Shown: positions 25,432 through 34,835, counted from the stretch's first letter. The stretch is DNA of 64,000 nt from Bianquea renquensis (GCF_014384895.1 NZ_JACRSQ010000009.1:1-64000), one strand, 5' to 3'. The notes: generated by a model from the letters alone, not told the origin. Translations and numbers: made by a program.

Positions 25432-26460
25432 TTACTCTCCTTTCTTTTTGAATATGAGGAACCGCTGTACACTCCAGTTGATCAGGAAAAACAGAATTTC
25501 CGTAAGGAGTTTTGCGAGCATTTGATGGATCCCAATGGTATTGACAAGAAGCTCCAGGCAGAGGGTATTTCCAAGCAGGACGGCCATAGCCAGAAGCGCA
25601 TACTGGGAAACGGATTTTACAAGGCGGCCTTGACTTTGAAAAACAAATTTGCGGTTGACCGTGTAATTGACCGCCGCGCTGACGATCCTCGCGCCCACAT
25701 TTGAAAACAGAAGATTTCCCGTCAATAGAAGCAGCAGGCTGTAAAGCAGGTAGTCCACCAGAAACCCGAGAAAAGAGGAAGCGGAGAATTTCAGGATTTC
25801 TTTATAAATGCGAATGGAATCCCACAGGGCGTCAAAATGAGAAGCAGCGTTATTGTCGATATAAATGGTCTCAATTTCTGTTTCTATGATTGGAATTTTC
25901 CTGCGGGCAAATTCCAGAAGCACATTCATCTCATACTCATACCGGTTTCCGGGAACAATCAGCAGATCCGGCAGGAGCCGGGCGCTGAATGCCCTCAGCC
26001 CAGTCTGGGTATCGTATACCGTTGTATGAGTGGTTGCGCGGTAGACATACCGTGTGATGGTATTGCCAATCTTGCTTTTAGCAGGGACATTGTCCTGCAG
26101 GTTTCGGCTTCCCAGGATCAATGCATTGGGATGCTGCCTTGCCATCTGGCACAGCAGAAGTGCATCTTCAGCTCGATGCTGTCCGTCACCGTCCACTGTA
26201 ACGATGACGCTTTCCGTACCATAGGCGGCATTGATATAGCTCATTCCCGTTTTCAATGCTGCACCTTTTCCCTTGTTTCCAGCATGGGAAAGCACCTTGG
26301 CAGTGGAGGAGGCCCGGTCGAAGATGCCAGAATAGCGAGGCCCGCTGCCGTCATCGATCAAAACGATCTCCATACCCGATGTCTTGAGCTGGTCCAGTAC
26401 TTCCAAAAGGACTGACTGCGGCTCAAATGAAGGAACGAGCGCTATATTTTTACAGGTCAA
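25432..26460 (-). CDS. GT2 glycosyltransferase fused to a GtrA-like membrane domain
   Basis: This 342-residue protein starts at a TTG preceded by GGAGGG; no better ATG exists in frame. Residues 1-215 form a DPM1-like GT2 domain (ALVPSFEP, VLIDDGSG, GNKGKGAALKTGM, VTVDGDGQH). Residues about 225-342 form a four-helix GtrA domain ending VQRFLIFKKK. GT2 enzymes charge undecaprenyl phosphate with a sugar and GtrA proteins move lipid-linked sugars across the membrane. Fusion suggests both steps in one protein, feeding surface glycosylation. Confidence 0.9.
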   Translation of the reverse strand: MTCKNIALVPSFEPQSVLLEVLDQLKTSGMEIVLIDDGSGPRYSGIFDRASSTAKVLSHAGNKGKGAALKTGMSYINAAYGTESVIVTVDGDGQHRAEDALLLCQMARQHPNALILGSRNLQDNVPAKSKIGNTITRYVYRATTHTTVYDTQTGLRAFSARLLPDLLIVPGNRYEYEMNVLLEFARRKIPIIETEIETIYIDNNAASHFDALWDSIRIYKEILKFSASSFLGFLVDYLLYSLLLLLTGNLLFSNVGARIVSAAVNYTVNRKFVFQSQGRLVKSVSQYALLAMAVLLGNTLCLELLVNTIGIHQMLAKLLTEILFFLINWSVQRFLIFKKKGE

Positions 26461-26528
26461 AGAAATCCCTCCCTTCCGGTTAAAAATTGCGGGCAGGGGC
26501 AAGTTTCGATTGCCCCTGCCCTTGAGTG

Positions 26529-28379
26529 TCAACTGGCGGTGAAGGTGTTGGAGGAAGAACCTACCGTGACGGTATAGGTTTCCCCGCTGATGATCGCAGG
26601 ACTGCTGAGAATGACAACTGAGAAATCAAGGGCCGGAACATATGTGATCACAGTGTTTCCCTCGCTGTCAGATAGCTGGATTTGGGTTCCGGCGGACTGT
26701 GTGCCGGCATTGATCGAGATAACACCCTGTTTGGAACTGCTGAAAGTTTGGGCCATGCCAGAAGCGCCGGTTCCAATAAAGGTGCCGCCGGAGATGGTGC
26801 CGCTCACATCATAGTCAAGAGTGGCGGTATCACCCTGCGTCGGACCGCAGACGGTAATATAGCCGCCGGTAATCTCTAACGTGCCGTTTGCGTCGATGCC
26901 GTCGCCGTATGCGGTAATGGCAATGGTACCGCCGGAGATGAGGATAGTCCCATTGGAGGAAGAGGAGGAGCCAGGGCCGCCGAACATACCGTCCCGTCCG
27001 CCGCTGCCGCTGGAATCCGTACCACCTGCGGCATTCAGGCCGTCGTCGCTGGCAACCAGCGCTATGTCGCCGCCGGAGATCACCACATGAAGACCTTCCA
27101 ATCCTTCATAGCTTTCCGTGATGTTGATGGTTCCGGCTGTGACAGTTAAGGTATCATCGGCATGGAAGGCGTCGTCACCGGAGGCAATTTCAAAGGTGCC
27201 GCCATTCACAGCCAAAGAGGCATTGGAATGGAGGGAATCATCTGCAGAGTCGATGGCAAATGTGCCGCCGTTGATTGTCAGACTGTCAGAAGCTTTGATC
27301 CCCTTCATGCTGGTGCTATCCGTAGAATCTGTTTCGGCCGCGGATGTACCAGAAGAATTACCCGTGAAACCGTTCATCTGGCCGCCTCCATGGCGGCCGC
27401 CACCCTTGAAATTCCCCCAAGAGTCTGAGCTTGCGGATGCGGCGTTAACGCTTCCGCCTCCAGCCGTGATATCGAAGCTGCCATCCTCAATCTGCAGCCA
27501 GGAGGAGGCGCTAATGCCGTCGCCCTCGGCGTCGATGGAAAACGTGCCGCTTTGGATATAGACATAGCCCAGGGAAGCGTCGTCCTCGTTGTCCGCGTGA
27601 ATCCCATCCTTGCCGGAAACCATGGTAAAATCGGCGTTTGCAATGCAGACTTCATCCTTGCCGGAAAGGGCGTGGGACGCGCAGTTGATGTCATAGCTGC
27701 CGCTGGTAATTCTCAGTGAATCTTTGGATACGATGCCGTGTCCCGCCGGGGAAGTGATACGCAGAGTGCCGGAGCCGTTCAGCGTCAGATCTTCCTTGGA
27801 AAAAATAACGGCGTCGATGGCATTTTCGTCAATCGCAGTGAAAGTACCGCCGTTGGAGAGGGTATTGGTGGAGCCGGAAGCCATTGTGATAAATACCTTA
27901 TCCGCCTGTAAAATGTAGATTGGCGCACAGGTTTCGCTGTGAATGGTTACAGTATCCAGAACTAGCTGGACCTTGTCTGATTTATCGGTATCGATTATGA
28001 TCATGCCGTCGTCCAGCGTTCCCGAAACAATATAGGTCCCTTCATCGGTAATGGTGATTGTGCTGCCGGAAATTTCCACAGCATCGGAGCTGCAGGATGC
28101 CGTGTCGCCGTTTAACTTGATCAGAGCACTCTCACTTTCCTCATAACCGACCTCGAAATCCCGGTTGGAAAAGATGTCGCGGGTATCGGTTCCAACCGAA
28201 GTTTCGGAGGTTGCAGAGCTGTCAGCGTCAGAATCAATAATTGAAGCAGCAGAGTTGGAATCATTGCGGACAGAAGAACTTTCTGTGCCGTAGACGGACT
28301 CGATATTTTGTTCGCCGCACCCGGCTGTTATCACGGCGAGCATGAGAAAAATCACAAGGATCGATAAGTTTTTCATCAT
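26529..28379 (-). CDS. Carbohydrate-binding DUF4353-like lipoprotein
   Basis: This 616-residue protein starts with MMKNLSILVIFLM and a lipobox ITAGC (Cys about 21); the start follows AAAGGAGG. The mature part is almost entirely repetitive beta-structure with motifs such as GTLEITGG, GDGI.A, LTVTAGTI, typical of right-handed beta-helices in DUF4353/carbohydrate-binding proteins. In related operons with VTC and DUF4956 genes this place is often held by a CotH-type protein. It probably forms or binds a surface glycan or polyphosphate-linked layer. Confidence 0.88.
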   Translation of the reverse strand: MMKNLSILVIFLMLAVITAGCGEQNIESVYGTESSSVRNDSNSAASIIDSDADSSATSETSVGTDTRDIFSNRDFEVGYEESESALIKLNGDTASCSSDAVEISGSTITITDEGTYIVSGTLDDGMIIIDTDKSDKVQLVLDTVTIHSETCAPIYILQADKVFITMASGSTNTLSNGGTFTAIDENAIDAVIFSKEDLTLNGSGTLRITSPAGHGIVSKDSLRITSGSYDINCASHALSGKDEVCIANADFTMVSGKDGIHADNEDDASLGYVYIQSGTFSIDAEGDGISASSWLQIEDGSFDITAGGGSVNAASASSDSWGNFKGGGRHGGGQMNGFTGNSSGTSAAETDSTDSTSMKGIKASDSLTINGGTFAIDSADDSLHSNASLAVNGGTFEIASGDDAFHADDTLTVTAGTINITESYEGLEGLHVVISGGDIALVASDDGLNAAGGTDSSGSGGRDGMFGGPGSSSSSNGTILISGGTIAITAYGDGIDANGTLEITGGYITVCGPTQGDTATLDYDVSGTISGGTFIGTGASGMAQTFSSSKQGVISINAGTQSAGTQIQLSDSEGNTVITYVPALDFSVVILSSPAIISGETYTVTVGSSSNTFTAS

Positions 28380-28398
28380 GACGGGGGCCTCCTTTCTT

Positions 28399-29094
28399 TT
28401 ATAGCTCCGCTGCAGAGGTTTCCTGTTTGGATACGGAGACTTCCAGATTCCCGTTCCTGCAGCGGAGTTTGTCAATCATTTCTTTTTCCTTTGTGGCGTC
28501 CTGAAGGGTTAGATTATAGGTCAGATGAAACATGCTTCCCATGTTGGTGGTTTTGACCCGAACGAGCTCACAGGAAGTGGTATACCGGCTGAGAATCCCG
28601 TCAAACACGCCGGTATAATCCAAGTCTTCTGGGATTGTGATGTTCAGCGTCTTATAGAGGGCCGCACTTTTTGTCGTGCCAAAGCTCAAACGGTTATAGA
28701 GAATGACGAGGGCGATCATAATGACCGTAAACAGCAGAGCGAAGCCGAGATATCCCATGCCGGCAATCAGGCCGGCGCCCATGCCCAGAAACAGCATCGT
28801 GATCTCTTTGCCTGTACCGGGAACAGAGCGGAACCGAACCAGACTGAATGCGCCGGCCACAGCGACGCCTGCCCCCACGTTGCCGTTGACCATCATAATG
28901 ACCACACAGACAACCGTGGGCAGCAAAGCCAGAGTGACGAGAAAGCTCTTGGTACAGCGGGAGCGGTACATGTATCCGAATGCCAGAATCAGGCCGATCA
29001 GCAGGGAGCAGCCGATACAGAGCAGGAAGTCGGAAACACTGATGACACTTGTCATATCCGTATCGAACAGACCGTGAAAGAATGAATTAAGCAT
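28399..29094 (-). CDS. DUF4956-family membrane protein
   Basis: This 231-residue protein has about four membrane helices followed by a cytoplasmic domain. The conserved stretch AGAFSLVRFRSVPGT is characteristic of DUF4956. The ATG chosen is 10 bases after AAAGGAGG and overlaps the VTC stop by 8 bases. DUF4956 is regularly paired with VTC-type polyphosphate polymerases, and a membrane-channel or scaffold role is presumed. Confidence 0.9.
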   Translation of the reverse strand: MLNSFFHGLFDTDMTSVISVSDFLLCIGCSLLIGLILAFGYMYRSRCTKSFLVTLALLPTVVCVVIMMVNGNVGAGVAVAGAFSLVRFRSVPGTGKEITMLFLGMGAGLIAGMGYLGFALLFTVIMIALVILYNRLSFGTTKSAALYKTLNITIPEDLDYTGVFDGILSRYTTSCELVRVKTTNMGSMFHLTYNLTLQDATKEKEMIDKLRCRNGNLEVSVSKQETSAAEL

Positions 29095-29806
29095 AGCAGG
29101 CAACCTCCTTTAATTGGGGAAAAATTATGTTCTGGTAAGCCGTTCCATATTTCGAGAACGAGGTTTTGTAAATCTGATTCTCTGTCAGCACATGGGTCAT
29201 CCAGAGGGGGATGCCGCCGGAGCATTTGATTTCCATCAAGGCCATGTCCTCTGGGAGAAGAGGGGTTCCATAGACCTCAGATCTCAGGGAAAGATCCTCC
29301 TGCCGACACAGAATGTGATCATCAAAGGTAATGCGGAAATCGGAGCCGTCCCGGGAATAGAAGGCTTCCCTTTCATAGGAAAGAAAGACCGCCGGGTACA
29401 ACCTCCTGTAATAGTCGAGGAAATAATCGATTTCTTCGGAGATCTGAGAAGAAACCGGACAGTCACGCTCTCCGCACACCCACCCCATGGCGTCCTCTTC
29501 CGAAAGGGAGATGCGGCGTTTGTAGACTACCTGGCGATATTTCTTCTTTAACTCCACGAACACAGTGCTGTCCGGAGCGGCCCTGTCATAGCTGCGGATC
29601 CGCAGTTTCTCTTTGTAAGCCGGCCTCTCAATGGAGTGACGGACAAGCCGGTAACTGCTTGTGTCAAAATAGATGTTGCGGATGGTGGTGCGGCCAAAGG
29701 CATCTAAGGCCATGTACGGCGCCATCGCATCGGTAATCTGTTTCTTCTGCTCGATTGTGAGCAGGTATTTCAGTTCATATCGCGTAAATACGGCTTGATA
29801 TTTCAT
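29087..29806 (-). CDS. VTC-domain polyphosphate polymerase
   Basis: This 239-residue protein starts at the ATG (MKYQAVFTRYELKYLL) after AAGGAGGG. It contains VTC tunnel residues: YELKYLL, IRNIYFDT, Lys/Arg-rich EKLRIRSY, VFVELKKKYRQVVYKRR, FRITFDDHI and the closing LMEIKCSG. VTC4-type domains polymerise polyphosphate from ATP inside an eight-stranded tunnel. It is first in the minus-strand operon with DUF4956, the beta-helix lipoprotein, GT2-GtrA and phosphodiester glycosidase genes. Confidence 0.93.
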   Translation of the reverse strand: MKYQAVFTRYELKYLLTIEQKKQITDAMAPYMALDAFGRTTIRNIYFDTSSYRLVRHSIERPAYKEKLRIRSYDRAAPDSTVFVELKKKYRQVVYKRRISLSEEDAMGWVCGERDCPVSSQISEEIDYFLDYYRRLYPAVFLSYEREAFYSRDGSDFRITFDDHILCRQEDLSLRSEVYGTPLLPEDMALMEIKCSGGIPLWMTHVLTENQIYKTSFSKYGTAYQNIIFPQLKEVACYA

Positions 29807-29915
29807 AGGAAGCCCTCCTTTTGCGGAAAAGTATAAAGGGGTTAACCTAAGTGGACTTAAAAAAATCATAAAAATTTAATTTTTTTCCGCCGCCGCTTTT
29901 TTTGCTGAAGTAAGT

Positions 29916-29944
29916 TTGCATTCTCCTTTCGCTTCAAGTATAAT
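29916..29944 (+). promoter_or_regulatory. Sigma-A promoter of the two-component system
   Basis: TTGCAT (29916-29921) and TATAAT (29939-29944) are 17 bases apart, about 108 bases before the response-regulator ATG. The same 247-base gap must contain the divergent promoter of the VTC operon, for which only a TATACT hexamer near its start was seen. Confidence 0.7.
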
Positions 29945-30052
29945 GATCTTAACTCCGCGAGGAGAGCGTTTCCAGGATGGCTTTCCTATTTTTAATCCCA
30001 TTTTAGGTATGTGTAGTATCGTAAAAAAAAACAAATAGAAAGCAGGTGTGAG

Positions 30053-30724
30053 ATGAAACTGTTATTGGCCGAGGACGAACAGTCCTTGTCGCGGGCTGTC
30101 GTGAAAATATTGGAAAAGAACAAGTATACCGTTGAGGCGGTTTACGACGGAGAGGATGCGCTGGCCTATCTGGAAATGGGTGACTATGATGCGGCAATTT
30201 TGGATATTATGATGCCGAAAATGGACGGGATCTCTGTCTTAAAAAAGCTGCGCGCAATGGGAAACCCGATTCCGATTCTCATGTTGACGGCAAAATCCGA
30301 GATTGACGACAAGGTTTTGGGATTGGACAGCGGCGCCAATGATTATCTGACAAAGCCCTTTGACACCAAAGAGCTGCTTGCCAGAATCCGGGCCATGACT
30401 CGCACACAGACGGCGCCGGACAATAAGATGAGCTTTGGGAATATTGCGTTAGATCGGGCGACCTTTGAGCTGGCCTCCCCAACAGGCAGCTTCCGGCTGG
30501 CCAATAAGGAATTTCAGATGATGGAGATCCTCATGTCTCATCCCCAGCATGTGATTTCCACGGAACGGCTAATGGAACGGATCTGGGGCTATGAGGCGGA
30601 TGTGGAGATCAATGTAGTTTGGGTCTATATTTCCTATCTGCGAAAAAAATTGGCGGCACTGCACGCCGACATCCAGATTAAAGCTATGCGCAATTCCGGA
30701 TATTCCCTGGAGAAACTACAATGA
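30053..30724 (+). CDS. OmpR-family response regulator divergent from the VTC operon
   Basis: This 223-residue protein has a receiver domain with phospho-acceptor Asp in AAILDIMMPKMDG (about residue 51) and Lys in TKPFDT. The C-terminal winged helix includes NKEFQMMEIL and RLMERIWGYEADVEINVVWVYISYLRKKL. It overlaps the kinase gene by 4 bases (ATGA). Its position suggests control of the VTC/DUF4956 operon; the signal is unknown. Confidence 0.94.
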   Translation: MKLLLAEDEQSLSRAVVKILEKNKYTVEAVYDGEDALAYLEMGDYDAAILDIMMPKMDGISVLKKLRAMGNPIPILMLTAKSEIDDKVLGLDSGANDYLTKPFDTKELLARIRAMTRTQTAPDNKMSFGNIALDRATFELASPTGSFRLANKEFQMMEILMSHPQHVISTERLMERIWGYEADVEINVVWVYISYLRKKLAALHADIQIKAMRNSGYSLEKLQ

Positions 30725-31950
30725 TTCGAAAACTGCGAATTAAGTTTATCGCATTATCCATGGCGGCACTGTTTGTGCTACTGGCGATCATCCTGACGAG
30801 CATGAATGTGATAAACTACAGAACGGTTGTGGCAGAAGCGGACACCACGCTACTTCTGCTTGCGAAAAACGGGGGCGTATTCCCAGACTTTGATGGAAGC
30901 AAAAAAAACGATCTGCCGCGCGATATGTCGCCGGAGACACCTTATGAGACTCGCTACTTTTTCGTTCTGCTGGACGGAAATGGCAATGTCATTCAGGCGA
31001 ATACCAGCAGGATCAAGTCAATTGATACAAAACAGGCGATTGAGTATGCCACACAGGTACTGTCGGATGGAAAGCAGGATGGATTTATCGATGACTACCG
31101 CTATGTGACGTATGCAGAAGAAAATCGAATCCGGATCACGTTTTTAAACTGTGAGCAGAAGCTGAAATTCTTTTATTCCTTCTTGATGACCAGCTTATGG
31201 ATCGCACTGACCGGGTATCTGCTCTTCTTCGCTGTAGTCGTATTCTTTTCCAAAAAAATCATGCGGCCGGTGGCGGAAAGCTATGAGAAACAGAAGCAGT
31301 TTATCACCGATGCGGGGCATGAAATCAAAACGCCGCTTACCATCATTAAGGCGGATACGGATGTCCTGGAAATGGATTTCGGTGAAAACGAATGGCTGTC
31401 CGATATCAGGAAACAGACTGTCAGGCTGACATCCCTGACCAACGATTTGGTGTACCTATCCCGCATGGAGGAAGCTGGAGATTCCATGGCGATGATTGAA
31501 TTCCCCTTCTCCGATGTGGTTGGCGAGGCGGCGGCTTCTTTTCAGGCGCTGGCCCAGACGCAGGGGAAGGAATTTCAGTGTGACATACAGCCAATGCTTT
31601 CCCTGAACGGAAATGAAAAGGCCATACAGCAGTTGGTCGGAATCCTGTTAGACAATGCCTTGAAGTACTCGCCGAAAAACGGAATGGTTTCATTAAAAGT
31701 GTGGAAGCAAAACAGAGCGGTATACCTGTCTGTATTGAATACAACGGAAAGCCCCGTGCAGAAAGACAAACTGGATCTGTTGTTTGAGCGGTTTTACCGC
31801 ACGGATACTTCCCGAAATTCCCAGACAGGCGGTTATGGGATTGGCTTGTCAGTGGCAAAGGCGATTGTTTCCGCTCATAGCGGCAGGATACAGGCAACGA
31901 CAACAGAGGATGGCATGTCCTTGCGGATGACCGTTTGCTTTTCTGCATAA
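30721..31950 (+). CDS. Membrane sensor histidine kinase
   Basis: This 409-residue kinase has two membrane helices (about 9-30 and 150-178) enclosing a 120-residue extracellular sensor. The H-box is DAGHEIKTPL. The ATPase domain has the N-box DNALKYSP and the G-boxes around GGYGIGLSVAKAIV. It pairs with the overlapping response regulator. The sensor loop has no domain I recognise. Confidence 0.94.
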   Translation: MIRKLRIKFIALSMAALFVLLAIILTSMNVINYRTVVAEADTTLLLLAKNGGVFPDFDGSKKNDLPRDMSPETPYETRYFFVLLDGNGNVIQANTSRIKSIDTKQAIEYATQVLSDGKQDGFIDDYRYVTYAEENRIRITFLNCEQKLKFFYSFLMTSLWIALTGYLLFFAVVVFFSKKIMRPVAESYEKQKQFITDAGHEIKTPLTIIKADTDVLEMDFGENEWLSDIRKQTVRLTSLTNDLVYLSRMEEAGDSMAMIEFPFSDVVGEAAASFQALAQTQGKEFQCDIQPMLSLNGNEKAIQQLVGILLDNALKYSPKNGMVSLKVWKQNRAVYLSVLNTTESPVQKDKLDLLFERFYRTDTSRNSQTGGYGIGLSVAKAIVSAHSGRIQATTTEDGMSLRMTVCFSA

Positions 31951-31998
31951 GGAAACAATTCGCAATTCCATAATGAAAATGCGGCTGGAGGGAAGCTT

Positions 31999-32595
31999 TT
32001 GACCTATGAAGAATTTTACGGGTCTTCTTATGAAGTTATGAAGAAGGCCGAGGGGCAATTACTTGAACTGATACGACAGTATCCGGGAACCGAACCCGAA
32101 GATGTAAATTCCATTATCTATTGCTGCTCCCGGATCAAATCCCCAGAAAGCATGACAGAGAAGCTGGAAAAACGGCAGTTGCCTGTTACATGTGAAGCGG
32201 CACTTCATGAGGTATACGATGCTGTGGGCATACGTGTTGTATGTGCCTTTGCGGAAGATGTCTATCAGGTCGTGTCTTGGCTGGCGGATCGGCCTTATAT
32301 AAGGGTGATTCAGAGCAAAGACTATATTGCGTATCCAAAGCCCAACGGCTACCGGAGTTATCATATGCTGATTGAGCTGCAGGAAGGGGAAGAAAAAGGA
32401 TATTTCGCAGAGATACAGGTACGAACCATCGCCACTGATTTCTGGGCGACTCTGGAGCATCAAATCAAATACAAGAAGAGCATTCCCAATGAAGCCTTGA
32501 TTCGGGCTGAACTGAAGCGCTGTGCCGACGAGATTGCCTCCGTTGACTTATCCATGCAGACAATTCGGGAGATCATACGAGGACTGGGCGAATGA
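31999..32595 (+). CDS. Small alarmone synthetase (RelA/SpoT-type synthetase domain)
   Basis: This 198-residue protein starts at a TTG with GGAGG upstream. It is a lone (p)ppGpp synthetase domain: RIKSPESMTEKL, DAVGIRVV, YIAYPKPNGYRSYHMLI, and EIQVRTIATDFWATLEHQIKYK. No hydrolase or TGS/ACT regulatory domains are present, as in YjbM/YwaC-type synthetases. It follows the kinase by 48 bases and may be co-transcribed, which would link the envelope signal to alarmone production. Confidence 0.9.
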   Translation: MTYEEFYGSSYEVMKKAEGQLLELIRQYPGTEPEDVNSIIYCCSRIKSPESMTEKLEKRQLPVTCEAALHEVYDAVGIRVVCAFAEDVYQVVSWLADRPYIRVIQSKDYIAYPKPNGYRSYHMLIELQEGEEKGYFAEIQVRTIATDFWATLEHQIKYKKSIPNEALIRAELKRCADEIASVDLSMQTIREIIRGLGE

Positions 32596-32645
32596 CGGAG
32601 CTTTACGCCCCTGCAATAAGGTAAAGACCAGATACTGTAAATAGC

Positions 32646-32690
32646 ATAGGGCAGAGATTTCATTGTATCGGTGAAATCTCTGCCCTATTT
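32646..32690 (+). terminator. Strong rho-independent terminator
   Basis: A long near-perfect stem (GGGCAGAGATTTCA / TGAAATCTCTGCCC) is followed by TATTTTAT. It closes the alarmone synthetase transcript. The rest of the 32596-32894 gap holds only upstream sequence of the next gene. Confidence 0.9.
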
Positions 32691-32894
32691 TATATTTGTC
32701 GATTCCGTCCAACAGTTTGAAAAAATCATAGAAAAACACATGCCAACATGATACAATGATGCTGGCGGGAGGCTATCGCCTTTAAAAAAAGCCATGGAAA
32801 AGAATTTTGACAGCCGATTTTTGTGAATGGAAAAGCCGTTTGATAGACATTGTCTCTGCTTTAGCACATAATAAAGGAATAGGAGGAACCCATC

Positions 32895-33527
32895 ATGGAA
32901 ATAGGACAAAAACTTAAGAGCGCACGTGTGGAGGCAGGTTTAACGCAGGAGACCGTAGCTGAAAAAATCGGGGTAAGCCGGCAAACCATATCGAATTGGG
33001 AAAACAATCGTTATTATCCCGACATAATCAGTGTCATATCGTTGAGTGACCTGTATTCCATCAGCCTTGATGAATTGCTGAAGGAGGACAAAAAAATGAT
33101 TCAATATTTAGAGGAAAGTACAGATGTAGTAAAGAGCAGACAGAAAGTTTCAAAACTGATATTGAGTATCTCCTATCTGTTGGTATGGGCGCTGTCAATT
33201 TTAGTCTTCTGGATTGGCGGGGCATCAGATGCCATGGGCTATTCAATCGTCACCTTTTATTTGGTCTTGCCGATCACCACATTCATTATTTCCATTTTTA
33301 TTGGAAAAGACGATGGATGGGCGAATCACAGATGGAGTATGCTTCTCTTCTTTGGCTTCATGTACATGGTAGCCTCATACGCAACATTTTCGCTATCCAA
33401 TATGCTTTCCTTTGAAAAGGTCAACGCCCCTGAACTTGAGGGAATGCTGCCGGGAATCCTAAGTGCGGGATTGGGAATGTTTGTTGGCTCAGTGATACGG
33501 TTGTTTGTAGAAAAGAGGAAAAAATAA
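32895..33527 (+). CDS. XRE-family regulator with membrane domain
   Basis: This 210-residue protein joins an N-terminal XRE helix-turn-helix (about 1-60, GLTQETVAEKIGVSRQTISNWENNR) to four membrane helices. Such proteins probably act as membrane-tethered regulators sensing envelope state. The start follows AGGAGG. No neighbouring operon makes its target obvious. Confidence 0.88.
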   Translation: MEIGQKLKSARVEAGLTQETVAEKIGVSRQTISNWENNRYYPDIISVISLSDLYSISLDELLKEDKKMIQYLEESTDVVKSRQKVSKLILSISYLLVWALSILVFWIGGASDAMGYSIVTFYLVLPITTFIISIFIGKDDGWANHRWSMLLFFGFMYMVASYATFSLSNMLSFEKVNAPELEGMLPGILSAGLGMFVGSVIRLFVEKRKK

Positions 33528-33571
33528 TTCTGCTTAAGTCTGGGTTCCGATATGAAGCTCGAACATGAAGG

Positions 33572-33600
33572 TTGCAATATTCTTCCATGTGTAGTACAAT
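33572..33600 (+). promoter_or_regulatory. Sigma-A promoter of the DUF308-like gene
   Basis: TTGCAA (33572-33577) and TACAAT (33595-33600) are 17 bases apart, 54 bases before the ATG. Confidence 0.65.
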
Positions 33601-33654
33601 GTCGCTAGGCGTTTTATTTTGGACAAGAGGCAACTTTACTCAAGGAGGACTCAC

Positions 33655-34197
33655 ATGAAGAAAACAGGAAGCATTATCATCTGTATCTGCGAGCTGTTGG
33701 TCGGGATCCTGCTGCTTATCAATCCAGTTGGTTTCACGACAACCATCATCATCGCGGTTGGTATCGTTTTAATCTTGACAGGCATCGGGAGTCTCATCTC
33801 GTACTTTCGCACAGAGCCGGTCTATGCGGCGAGATCGCAAAATCTCGCAAAGGGCTTGATTTCCATTGTGGCCGGTCTCTTCTGTGCATTCCGATCCCGT
33901 TGGTTTATTGCGGTCTTTCCTCTGCTGACAATGCTGTATGGTGTGGCCATTTTGCTGACCGGCATTGCAAAGATCCAATGGGCTGTGGATATGCTGCGTT
34001 TGAAAATGTCAAAATGGTTTTTGGCGGCCATCGGCGCCGCGCTGTCGATTCTGTTTGCCGCTGTCATTTTGATGAATCCATTTAACTCCACTACATTTCT
34101 GTGGACTTTTGTTGCCGTATCTCTCATCGTGGAGGCCGCGCTGGATGCAATCGCATTGCTTTTGAGCCGGAGCAGAGCACATTCCGACCTGTATTAA
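33655..34197 (+). CDS. DUF308/HdeD-like membrane protein
   Basis: This 180-residue protein starts at the ATG (MKKTGSIIICICELLVGILLL) after AAGGAGG. It has six predicted membrane helices in an HdeD/DUF308-like pattern (GIVLILTGIGSLISYF, LYGVAILLTGIAKI, FVAVSLIVEAALDA). Members are linked to acid or envelope stress in other bacteria; the exact role here is unknown. Confidence 0.85.
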   Translation: MKKTGSIIICICELLVGILLLINPVGFTTTIIIAVGIVLILTGIGSLISYFRTEPVYAARSQNLAKGLISIVAGLFCAFRSRWFIAVFPLLTMLYGVAILLTGIAKIQWAVDMLRLKMSKWFLAAIGAALSILFAAVILMNPFNSTTFLWTFVAVSLIVEAALDAIALLLSRSRAHSDLY

Positions 34198-34222
34198 AGT
34201 TCGCGAATGATGGGGGACGGCA

Positions 34223-34735
34223 ATGCAATATGAAATCAGAAAATGGAGGCAGAGCGATGCAAAGGCTCTCGCCGCTGCTTTGTCCAATATGAATATTTTG
34301 AATAATCTGCGGGATGGACTTCCCTATCCCTACACCGAGACCGCTGCATTGGAATATATCAATGCGATGCTGTCAGCGGACGAACATGCTACCTTTGCCT
34401 TTGCTGTCACAGCCGACGATGAGGCAATCGGTAGCATTGGCGCGTTCCGTCAGGGAAATATCCATAATCGTACCGCCGAGCTCGGCTATTATCTTGCGGA
34501 AAGCTATTGGGGACAAGGGATCATGACCCATGCCGTAAAAGAACTTTGCCGCTATATCTTTGAGAATACAGATATCCTACGAATTTTTGCCGAACCCTTC
34601 GCCTATAACATCGGTTCATGTCGAGTGCTAGAGAAAGCGGGATTTCAGTGTGAAGGGACGCTGAAAAGCAATGCCTTCAAAAACGGCAAGGTGTTGGACA
34701 TGAAGATGTATGCACTGACACGCAAGGTTTTTTAA
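34223..34735 (+). CDS. GNAT-family N-acetyltransferase
   Basis: This 170-residue protein has a RimJ/L-like layout: IRKWRQSDAKALAAAL at the N-terminus, AELGYYLAESYWGQGIMTHAVKELC as the acetyl-CoA loop, and NIGSCRVLEKAGFQCEG. Substrate is unknown. A terminator follows at 34747-34781. Confidence 0.9.
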   Translation: MQYEIRKWRQSDAKALAAALSNMNILNNLRDGLPYPYTETAALEYINAMLSADEHATFAFAVTADDEAIGSIGAFRQGNIHNRTAELGYYLAESYWGQGIMTHAVKELCRYIFENTDILRIFAEPFAYNIGSCRVLEKAGFQCEGTLKSNAFKNGKVLDMKMYALTRKVF

Positions 34736-34746
34736 TGCAACAGTAC

Positions 34747-34781
34747 GGGACAGCGGGGAGCGACCTCCGCTGTCCCTTTTT
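34747..34781 (+). terminator. Rho-independent terminator
   Basis: The stem GGGACAGCGG / CCGCTGTCCC is followed by five T. Confidence 0.9.
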
Positions 34782-34806
34782 CGGGAACGGTTTTGCTGAG
34801 AAAGGA

Positions 34807-34835
34807 TTGAAAATCACTACAATCTGTGATATAGT
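34807..34835 (+). promoter_or_regulatory. Sigma-A promoter of the type II R-M operon
   Basis: TTGAAA (34807-34812) and TATAGT (34830-34835) are 17 bases apart, just upstream of the methyltransferase gene. Confidence 0.75.

Noticed and set aside
27118..27561. Plus-strand frames opposite the beta-helix lipoprotein
   Set aside because: They arise from its repetitive Gly/Ser/Ala codons; the minus strand has a lipobox and conserved repeats.
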